Origin: MED-G116 sp038107835
Lineage (GTDB): Bacteria; Pseudomonadota; Alphaproteobacteria; Puniceispirillales; Puniceispirillaceae
Length of the DNA stretch: 5,263 nucleotides
Assembly (NCBI GenBank): GCA_038107835.1
Contig: JAYNHH010000053.1
Coordinates: 1 to 5,263, forward strand
Reading direction: 5' to 3'
A program made the position numbers and the translations under genes. The notes below the pieces were generated by a model, which saw only the letters and a list, made by a program, of their open reading frames with translations, ran no database searches and was not told the origin of the DNA. Position 1 is the stretch's first letter. Each line of letters starts with the position of its first letter. Positions 1 through 5,263 of this stretch are shown here, piece by piece.

Positions 1-790
<790 letters not shown>

Positions 791-792
791 CT

Positions 793-1986
793 CTAGCTCT
801 TTCTGGCTTTCATCAGATCGGTGAACCGGGTGAACAGATAGCGGCTGTCATGCGGGCCGGGCGATGATTCGGGGTGATACTGCACACAGAAAGCTGGCTT
901 GTCCCTGTGCCGCAGCCCCTCGATCGACTGGTCGAACAGCGAGATATGTGACACTTCCAGCGTGTCCGGCAGGCTGTCCGGATCGACCACGAAGCCATGA
1001 TTCTGGCTGGTGATCTCGATCTTGCCGGTTGCCAGATCCTTGACCGGATGGTTGGCGCCGCGATGGCCGCGTTCCATCTTGTGCGTCTTTGCCCCCATCG
1101 CCAGCGCCATCAGCTGATGCCCGATGCAGATGCCGAAAATCGGCATGCCGGCGTCAATCAGGCTGGCAATTTCCGGCCCGGCATAGGCGGCGGTTGCTGC
1201 CGGGTCGCCCGGGCCATTGGACAGGAACACGCCGTCCGGGCGCATTGCCATGATCTCGGCGGCGCTGGTATCGGCCGGCACCACTCTCACATCGCAGCCA
1301 GCGTCGGTCAGGCAGCGCAGGATATTCTGCTTGCAGCCAAAATCCATGGCCACCACCGAGAAGGCGGCGTCGGTCTGCCGGTGCGCGCCTGTGGCAATCT
1401 CCCAGCTTCCCTCATTCCAGTCATGCGTTGCATCGGCCGTGACCTCGGTTGCCAGATCCATGCCGGTCAGGCCCGGCCAGGCGGCGGCGAGGCTGATCAG
1501 CGCGTCGATGTCTATATTGCCATCAGGCGCATGGCACAGCACACCATGCGGGGCGCCGGCGTCGCGGATGCGGCGCGTCAGCGCGCGGGTGTCGATGCCG
1601 GCAATGCCCGGCAGATTGTGCGTCGCCAGCCAATCACCAAGATTGGTCTCGGCGCGCCAGCTTGCCGGTGCGGTCACCGGCTGGCGCGTGATCATGCCGA
1701 GCGCGGCTGGCCTGTTCGTCTCGAAATCCCTGGCGTTGGCGCCGACATTGCCGATATGTGGAAAGGTGAAGGTGATGATCTGCCCGGCATATGACGGGTC
1801 AGTCATGATTTCCTGATAGCCGGTCATCGAGGTGTTGAAGCAGACTTCGCCGACATTTGTCGTCGCGGCACCAAACCCAATACCTGAAAAAACCGTTCCA
1901 TCAGCGAGAACGAGGACTGCCGTCGGATTCTCCCGAGCGGCGCGAAGCGCAGCAAAATTCTGGCCAGAGTGCGTCGTCTGCCCCAT
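793..1986 (-). CDS. carA: Carbamoyl-phosphate synthase small (glutaminase) subunit
   Basis: The small subunit hydrolyses glutamine and channels ammonia to CarB. The gene is complete at 397 residues from the start chosen here (E. coli CarA is 382). The N-terminal CarA domain shows FNTSMTGYQEIMTDPSYAGQ (about 50-69) and PHIGNVG (76-82). The C-terminal class I glutamine amidotransferase domain (about 208-390) has SNGPGDP at 256-262, the nucleophile elbow FGICIGHQ with catalytic Cys287, and QYHPESSPGPHD with His371 and Glu373 completing the triad. An in-frame ATG lies 15 nt upstream at 2001 (giving 402 residues), but nothing like a Shine-Dalgarno precedes it, whereas AAGGGA at 1991-1996 sits 4 nt before the ATG at 1986; I therefore prefer 1986. 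The first 20-25 residues precede the conserved VLVLADGT strand and are poorly conserved. The gene overlaps nothing and runs straight into carB as a two-gene operon. Confidence 0.97.
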   Translation of the reverse strand: MGQTTHSGQNFAALRAARENPTAVLVLADGTVFSGIGFGAATTNVGEVCFNTSMTGYQEIMTDPSYAGQIITFTFPHIGNVGANARDFETNRPAALGMITRQPVTAPASWRAETNLGDWLATHNLPGIAGIDTRALTRRIRDAGAPHGVLCHAPDGNIDIDALISLAAAWPGLTGMDLATEVTADATHDWNEGSWEIATGAHRQTDAAFSVVAMDFGCKQNILRCLTDAGCDVRVVPADTSAAEIMAMRPDGVFLSNGPGDPAATAAYAGPEIASLIDAGMPIFGICIGHQLMALAMGAKTHKMERGHRGANHPVKDLATGKIEITSQNHGFVVDPDSLPDTLEVSHISLFDQSIEGLRHRDKPAFCVQYHPESSPGPHDSRYLFTRFTDLMKARKS

Positions 1987-1990
1987 TGAT

Positions 1991-1996
1991 TCCCTT
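1991..1996 (-). promoter_or_regulatory. carA ribosome binding site (decides the start)
   Basis: AAGGGA on the minus strand is 4 nt before the ATG at 1986. It lies inside the longer reading frame that would begin at 2001. The ATG at 2001 is preceded by CACATCACTGA, which has no match to the anti-Shine-Dalgarno sequence. This favours the 397-residue form of CarA. The spacing is a little short, so the call is not certain. Confidence 0.5.
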
Positions 1997-2072
1997 GCCA
2001 TTCAGTGATGTGACCGCGTGTCGGCATCCCGGCCGCCCGTGCGAAACGCGGGGTGGGGCGCAAACGGCTGTT

Positions 2073-2101
2073 GTGATACAAGAGCGCCCCCTGCGGGTCA
2101 A
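2073..2101 (-). promoter_or_regulatory. Candidate sigma70 promoter for carAB
   Basis: On the minus strand, TTGACC (2101 to 2096, five of six consensus bases) is followed after exactly 17 nt by TATCAC (2078 to 2073, four of six). Transcription would begin near 2066, giving a leader of about 80 nt before the carA ATG at 1986. Position, orientation and spacing all fit the car operon. I see no obvious leader peptide, riboswitch or attenuator in that leader. Confidence 0.5.
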
Positions 2102-2141
2102 GCCTCCAGACGCCAGATTACCCCCGATCGCAGCCGATTTT

Positions 2142-2174
2142 GCCAGCTTTCAGGATCTTTGTCCTGAAATTGGC
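2142..2174. repeat. Inverted repeat, possible operator
   Basis: TTTCAGGA (2148-2155) and TCCTGAAA (2162-2169) are perfect inverted arms around a 6-nt centre. Outside a small asymmetric interruption, GCCA (2142-2145) pairs with TGGC (2171-2174). No transcript is expected to end here because the flanking genes diverge, and the run of T after it is short, so a terminator is unlikely. Its place at the edge of the rightward promoter suggests a protein-binding site, but the regulator is unknown. Confidence 0.5.
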
Positions 2175-2195
2175 TGTTTTCCTGTAAAATTTCGC

Positions 2196-2201
2196 TATAA
2201 T
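2196..2201 (+). promoter_or_regulatory. Candidate -10 box for the yqeY-family gene
   Basis: TATAAT, a perfect sigma70 -10 hexamer, lies 120 nt before the yqeY start in the AT-rich part of the divergent region. No good -35 is at 16-18 nt: TTGGCT at 2170-2175 is 20 nt away and CTGTTT at 2174-2179 is poor. A weak -35 beside an inverted repeat would fit an activated or otherwise regulated promoter, but this is inference. Confidence 0.4.
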
Positions 2202-2305
2202 GTCTGACTTACATGTTTGACTTGCAGCTTTCCCCCGAAGCGGTTACAAGCCTCGCACTTCCAGCGCGGGGGTGGTTTGACACCGCAACAGGGTGTCAGT
2301 GTGCA

Positions 2306-2311
2306 AGAGGG
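2306..2311 (+). promoter_or_regulatory. Ribosome binding site of the yqeY-family gene
   Basis: AGAGGG ends 10 nt before the ATG at 2322 and supports that codon over upstream in-frame non-ATG candidates. Confidence 0.5.
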
Positions 2312-2321
2312 TAGCGGGACC

Positions 2322-2777
2322 ATGCGTGACGAGATTTCAACGGCGATGAAAGAGGCGCTGAAGGCAAAGGACCAGCTGGCGCTTGGTACCATGCGCCTGA
2401 TCAGTGCGGCGCTCAAGGACCGTGACATCGCCGCACGCTCAAATGGCAATGCCGAGGGCATTTCCGATGACGAGATTCTCGGCCTGCTGCAGACAATGAT
2501 CAAACAGCGGAACGAGTCGGCAAAGATGTACCGCGATGGTGATCGCCCTGAACTTGCCGAGACAGAGGAACAGGAAATCGCCATCATCCAGCAATTCCTG
2601 CCACAGCAGCTTGATGAGGCTGGCATGCAGGTGGCGATCGATCTGGCGATTGCCGAAACCGGGGCCAGCTCGGTCAAGGATATGGGCCAGGTCATGGCCT
2701 TCCTGAAAAAGGGTTATGCCGGCCAGATGGATTTCTCCGCCGCCAGCAAAGCTGTCAAAGCGGAGCTGATGGGCTGA
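2322..2777 (+). CDS. GatB/YqeY domain-containing protein
   Basis: This is a small cytoplasmic protein of 151 residues, the usual length for the free-standing YqeY family. The family shares its helical fold with the C-terminal tail of GatB, the tRNA-binding subunit of the Asp/Glu-tRNA amidotransferase; its own function is not established, though a tRNA-related role has been proposed. The N-terminal half is a helical bundle (MRDEISTAMKEALKAKDQ; MRLISAALKDRD; IKQRNESAKMYRDGDRPELA at 60-79), then IIQQFLPQQL at 88-97, and the small tail domain with DMGQVMAFLKK at 120-130 and a final SKAVKAEL helix. Gln135 stands where I recall Arg being common (GRxD). The start is ATG 2322 because the family begins here and AGAGGG lies 10 nt upstream; the frame is open leftward to a TTG at 2217, but those 35 residues look unrelated to the family. 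Its place just before dnaG is typical of alphaproteobacteria. Confidence 0.93.
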   Translation: MRDEISTAMKEALKAKDQLALGTMRLISAALKDRDIAARSNGNAEGISDDEILGLLQTMIKQRNESAKMYRDGDRPELAETEEQEIAIIQQFLPQQLDEAGMQVAIDLAIAETGASSVKDMGQVMAFLKKGYAGQMDFSAASKAVKAELMG

Positions 2778-2810
2778 TCTGCCGCGCTGTAGCGTCCTGA
2801 CATCCGGACC

Positions 2811-2870
2811 GTGACCCGGACCCAGATCATGACCCGGACCATGACCCGGACCCAGATCATGACCCAGAGA
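2811..2870. repeat. Tandem repeat, two 30-bp units
   Basis: Two adjacent 30-bp units (2811-2840 and 2841-2870) match at 26 of 30 positions. Each is itself made of short related pieces with the core TGACCCGGACC or TGACCCAG, and partial copies flank the block (CCGGACC at 2804-2810, CCCAGACCATG after 2870). The array lies in the spacer between the yqeY-family gene and dnaG and encodes nothing I would defend. Origin by slippage or local duplication is likely. Confidence 0.8.
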
Positions 2871-2929
2871 CCCAGACCATGGCTGCGCGGGATTTCTGCT
2901 GAAAATATCTGCCCTCGGCCTGCTGCGAT

Positions 2930-2959
2930 CTGGCATCATCGGTTGCGGCGCGCTATCAT
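2930..2959 (+). promoter_or_regulatory. Candidate sigma70 promoter for dnaG
   Basis: CTGGCA (2930-2935, four of six consensus bases) is followed after 18 nt by TATCAT (2954-2959, five of six). Transcription would start near 2966, leaving a leader of about 42 nt before dnaG. A 7-bp inverted repeat (TGCGGCG at 2944-2950, CGCCGCA at 2982-2988, loop 31 nt) overlaps it. No terminator with a T run follows the yqeY-family gene, so dnaG could also be read by read-through from it. Confidence 0.35.
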
Positions 2960-2993
2960 CACGCCTCGGCTTTGCTTTTCACGCCGCATGTTC

Positions 2994-2998
2994 AGGAA
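2994..2998 (+). promoter_or_regulatory. dnaG ribosome binding site
   Basis: AGGAA lies 9 nt before the ATG at 3008. It selects that codon over an in-frame TTG at 2972, which would add 12 residues not typical of primases. Confidence 0.6.
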
Positions 2999-3007
2999 TT
3001 TTCACAG

Positions 3008-4696
3008 ATGGCAGTGCCACCGGAATTCATCGAGGATCTGCGCCAGCGCATTCCGCTGTCCGACGTCATCGGCAAACGCGTCAAGCTGATCCGCAAGGGG
3101 CGGCGCTTTACCGGCCTGTGTCCCTTCCATTCCGAAAAGACACCCTCCTTTTCGGTAGTTGATGATGATGGCTTCTATCACTGTTTTGGCTGCGGTGTGC
3201 ATGGCGATGCCATTTCCTTCCTGCGCGAGACAGATGGCCTCGATTTCATGGAGGCGGTTGAACGGCTTGCCGATATGGCCGGCATTCCGGTGCCGCACAG
3301 CACGCCGCAGGACCCGGCCAGGCTGCAGCAGCGAAAGGCCGCCCTTGATATTCTGGAGACGACCGCGCGCTTCTTTCAGGACGCCCTGCGCCGGGATGAT
3401 GGCGAGGCTGCCGCGCGCTATATCCGCAGCCGCGGGCTTGCCGCCGAGACGATCAGTACCTACCGTCTTGGCTATGCGCCACGCGGCGGGTTGCGGGCGG
3501 CACTTGCGGCGCGGGGGTTCAGCGATGCCGACATGCTGGCCGCTGGGGTGATTCGCAAATCTGACCGCGATGGCTCGCTGTTTGACTATTTCCGCGACCG
3601 GGTGATGTTTCCGATCGAGAATCAACAGGGCAGGGTGATCGCCTTTGGCGCGCGGGCGCTTGGCGACGCCCAGCCAAAATATCTGAATTCGGGCGAGGGG
3701 CCGACATTCTCCAAGAAAACGATCCTCTATGGTCTGGTGCAGGCGCGTGAGGGGCTGCGTCGCAAATTGCCGCTTGTCGTTGGCGAGGGCTATATGGATG
3801 TCATCGCCATCCAGCGCAGCGGCACGGCCGCCGCGGTGGCGCCGCTTGGCACCGCGCTGACCGAGGAACAGATCGCCCTGCTGTGGAAGCTGCATGATGA
3901 GCCGATCCTGTGTTTTGATGGTGATGCTGCCGGCCAGCGCGCCCAGATGCGCGCGCTTGAGCGGATCCTGCCGCTGCTGACCCCGGGCAAATCGGCGCGT
4001 CTTGCCGTCATGCCCGAGGGCAGGGATCCCGATGATGTTCTGCGCGAGAGCGGCAATGACGGCTTTTTGAAGCTGCTGGCGGTGGCGCGCTCGCTGGTTG
4101 ACAGCCTGTGGGACGCGCTTGCCGGCCAGCATGATCTGCGCCAACCCGAATCCCGCGCCCGTTTCTGGCAGGAAATCCGCGGCCAGGTCCGTCTGATCGG
4201 AAACAATCAGGTGCGCAGCGCTTATGGTGACGAGATCGAAGCACGCATTGCCGCGATGCGCAGCGCTGGCCGCCGGCAGGAGGGCGCGGCGCCGCTTCGT
4301 CCGGTGCCGGTGCGCCGGCCACGTGCCGGGATGATCAACCGGCATCGCGCTGTTCTGGCGCTGTGTCTGGCACATCCGCAGCTGATTTCCGGCATCTATG
4401 AACAGCTGCTGTCTATGGAGTCGGGCGATGCTGGCCTCGAATCGCTAAAAAAAGCGGCGATTGACGCCGTTATTGGTGATCCGGACCTTGACGTGGCGGC
4501 GTTAACCTATCATTTACAGGGTTTAGATTTGACAGAACAGGTGGCAGCGCTGTCGGGGGATGAAATGAGGGCGCGGCTCGGGTGTGACCCGGCCTCTCTT
4601 TCCAGTGAAGACGCCAGTCGGCAACTGGAGGAACTCTTAAACCTCGTCAGCGGAAAATCAGGAGTATTCTCGACCACAGTCCAGACCCCGAAATGA
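3008..4696 (+). CDS. dnaG: DNA primase
   Basis: DnaG lays down the RNA primers for lagging-strand and initial leading-strand synthesis and works with the replicative helicase DnaB. The protein is complete at 562 residues. The N-terminal CHC2 zinc-binding domain has C38, H41, C59 and C62 (GLCPFHSEKTPSFSV, then YHCFGCGVHGD). The catalytic core follows with the basic segment QGRVIAFGAR (206-215) and KYLNSGEGPTFSKK (224-237). The Toprim fold shows VVGEGYMDV with Glu260, APLGTALTEEQ (278-288), and the metal-binding pair FDGDAAG with Asp304 and Asp306. The C-terminal third (after about 420) is the poorly conserved helicase-binding region, and the whole is slightly shorter than E. coli DnaG (581). 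Start ATG 3008 is backed by AGGAA 9 nt upstream and by the family-like MAVPPEFIEDLRQRIPLSDV beginning. Codon use changes near the 3' end, where four TTA leucine codons appear after residue 498. Confidence 0.98.
   Translation: MAVPPEFIEDLRQRIPLSDVIGKRVKLIRKGRRFTGLCPFHSEKTPSFSVVDDDGFYHCFGCGVHGDAISFLRETDGLDFMEAVERLADMAGIPVPHSTPQDPARLQQRKAALDILETTARFFQDALRRDDGEAAARYIRSRGLAAETISTYRLGYAPRGGLRAALAARGFSDADMLAAGVIRKSDRDGSLFDYFRDRVMFPIENQQGRVIAFGARALGDAQPKYLNSGEGPTFSKKTILYGLVQAREGLRRKLPLVVGEGYMDVIAIQRSGTAAAVAPLGTALTEEQIALLWKLHDEPILCFDGDAAGQRAQMRALERILPLLTPGKSARLAVMPEGRDPDDVLRESGNDGFLKLLAVARSLVDSLWDALAGQHDLRQPESRARFWQEIRGQVRLIGNNQVRSAYGDEIEARIAAMRSAGRRQEGAAPLRPVPVRRPRAGMINRHRAVLALCLAHPQLISGIYEQLLSMESGDAGLESLKKAAIDAVIGDPDLDVAALTYHLQGLDLTEQVAALSGDEMRARLGCDPASLSSEDASRQLEELLNLVSGKSGVFSTTVQTPK
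4487..4513 (+). promoter_or_regulatory. Candidate heat-shock-type internal promoter for rpoD
   Basis: Inside the dnaG 3' end, CTTGACG (4487-4493) is followed by CCTATCAT (4506-4513), 15 nt after the CTTG. This resembles the sigma32 pattern (CTTG, then a CYTAT- or CCCCAT-like -10); alphaproteobacterial versions as I recall them use about 17 nt, so the spacing is short. In E. coli a sigma32 promoter for rpoD lies at the same relative place within dnaG. As a sigma70 site, TTGACG with TATCAT is only 14 nt apart, too close. The leader to rpoD would be roughly 380 nt. Tentative. Confidence 0.3.
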
Positions 4697-4898
4697 TCGC
4701 GGCCGGCCGGCCGTTGATTGCGCCGGGGTGCGATGGCAGGCAGGCACAGGCGGGCAGGGTAGACAGCCACTCTCCCGCCCCGATGAATGCAGCAGGCCCT
4801 CGCATGATGGATTGTCGGTGAGGCGTTATTGATTGACGCGGCGACGTCCCCCCTCGCAACTGGGACAGTGCCGCAGATCACGGAGACAGTTGGACTCG
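4697..4898 (+). other. dnaG-rpoD spacer
   Basis: This 202-nt spacer contains no gene I can support. It opens with a 14-nt GC palindrome (CGGCCGGCCGGCCG, 4700-4713). A weak hairpin could form between GGCGGG (4749-4754) and CCCGCC (4774-4779) around a 19-nt loop; neither is followed by a T run, so no intrinsic terminator is evident and read-through from dnaG into rpoD is expected. TTGACG at 4833-4838 looks like a -35 box but has no matching -10 at 16-18 nt. Confidence 0.5.
4882..4886 (+). promoter_or_regulatory. Probable rpoD ribosome binding site
   Basis: GGAGA lies 12 nt before the ATG at 4899, somewhat long. An in-frame TTG at 4890 would add MDS but sits only 3 nt from the same site, too close; ATG 4899 is preferred. 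Confidence 0.45.
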
Positions 4899-5263
4899 AT
4901 GGCAGCAAAAGCAAACAAACAGGCGGAACCAGAGGTTAACTCAGCTGATGCCGCCGTTGAGGCCGCGAATACCGACGCCGCCCAGCAGACAATCAAGACG
5001 CTTCTCAAGATCGGCAAGGAGCGTGGCTTTGTCACCCATGATGAGCTGAATGCCGCCCTGCCGGCTGAGGATTTCACCTCCGAGCAGATTGATGACGTGA
5101 TGTCGACCCTCTCCGAGATGGGCGTGTCTGTCGTTGATAACGCCGAGAGCGATGAAAATGGCGAGGAGGCCGAGGAAGAGGGCCGTGCTGCCGGCAATCT
5201 GTCTGACAGCGATGTTTCGGGAACCGATGATCCGGTGCGCATGTATCTGCGCGAGATGGGCAG
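4899..5263 (+). CDS. rpoD: RNA polymerase primary sigma factor, N-terminal part (cut by window edge)
   Basis: RpoD directs core RNA polymerase to housekeeping promoters. Only the first 121 codons plus two bases are present; the frame is open to the right edge. After a short alanine-rich lead (1-28), sigma region 1.1, which guards free sigma from DNA, spans about 29-80 (TIKTLLKIGKERGFVTHDEL at 31-50, then EQIDDVMSTLSEMGVSVVD at 62-80). A strongly acidic linker (DENGEEAEEEG, 85-95) leads to DDPVRMYLREMG at 110-121, the hallmark start of region 1.2. The location after dnaG matches the macromolecular-synthesis operon and supports the primary sigma factor rather than an alternative one. The helix-turn-helix regions 2 to 4 lie outside the window. 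Confidence 0.96.
   Translation, partial: MAAKANKQAEPEVNSADAAVEAANTDAAQQTIKTLLKIGKERGFVTHDELNAALPAEDFTSEQIDDVMSTLSEMGVSVVDNAESDENGEEAEEEGRAAGNLSDSDVSGTDDPVRMYLREMG

Larger units (their letters stand above)
1987..2321. other. Divergent intergenic region between carA and the yqeY-family gene
   Basis: This 335-nt region has no convincing gene. Reading frames crossing it are extensions of carA and yqeY to non-ATG codons or antisense shadows. It holds the carA ribosome binding site and promoter candidate on the minus strand, a GC-rich carA leader (2010-2066), an inverted repeat at 2142-2174, a perfect -10 hexamer at 2196-2201 for rightward transcription, and the yqeY ribosome binding site. Composition shifts from GC-rich near carA to AT-rich at 2140-2220, as expected for a promoter core. 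Confidence 0.7.

Noticed and set aside
997..1794. 265-codon open frame on the plus strand opposite carA
   Set aside because: It is antisense to conserved CarA sequence with no domain; long antisense frames are common in GC-rich genes.
2217..2321. N-terminal extension of the yqeY-family protein from a TTG at 2217
   Set aside because: The added residues are unlike the family, and a ribosome binding site sits before the ATG at 2322; the TTG also falls close to where the leader RNA would begin.
2439..2939. Minus-strand frame with a Gly-His-Asp-Leu-Gly-Pro repeat
   Set aside because: The peptide repeat is only the DNA tandem repeat translated, and most of the frame is antisense to the yqeY-family gene.
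2811..3089. 92-codon frame starting with GTG across the tandem repeat and into dnaG
   Set aside because: Its start is the repeat itself (MTRTQIMTRTMTRTQ), no ribosome binding site is visible, and it overlaps dnaG out of frame.
3002..4375. 457-codon open frame on the minus strand opposite dnaG
   Set aside because: It lies fully antisense to a well-conserved primase, has no recognisable domain, and is rich in Arg, Ala, Gln and His as expected from the reverse complement of a GC-rich gene.
4529..4534. Perfect TTGACA -35 box within dnaG
   Set aside because: No -10-like hexamer lies 15-19 nt downstream, where the sequence is GC-rich; the nearest, TGAAAT, is 26 nt away.
4700..4779. GC palindrome and hairpin after dnaG as an intrinsic terminator
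   Set aside because: Neither is followed by a run of T, and ending transcription here would cut off rpoD.

Overview
The window is a conserved housekeeping locus from a moderately GC-rich bacterium, most likely an alphaproteobacterium. The evidence is the gene order (carB-carA divergent from a GatB/YqeY-family gene, then dnaG and rpoD) and the protein sequences. A marine lineage such as SAR116 or a Rhodospirillales relative is a guess that cannot be tested here. No mobile element, CRISPR array, tRNA or rRNA is visible.

Left part, minus strand: the 5' 263 codons of carB run off the left edge at base 1. Only 2 nt upstream of carB's start is the stop of a complete carA. Together they encode carbamoyl-phosphate synthetase, which supplies arginine and pyrimidine synthesis. 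A plausible sigma70 promoter for carA lies near 2073-2101.

Centre: a divergent intergenic region (1987-2321) carries the carA promoter, a strong inverted repeat and a perfect TATAAT. The plus-strand genes follow: a complete GatB/YqeY-family gene (2322-2777); a 230-nt spacer with a short tandem repeat and a candidate promoter; a complete primase gene dnaG (3008-4696); a 202-nt spacer; and the 5' end of the primary sigma factor gene rpoD (4899 to the right edge). This is the macromolecular-synthesis arrangement with a yqeY-type gene where gammaproteobacteria have rpsU.

I see no undescribed biological system. The points most worth a second look are regulatory: a heat-shock-like promoter candidate inside the AT-richer, TTA-codon-rich 3' end of dnaG, a 33-bp inverted repeat beside the yqeY -10 box, and a 30-bp tandem repeat between yqeY and dnaG.
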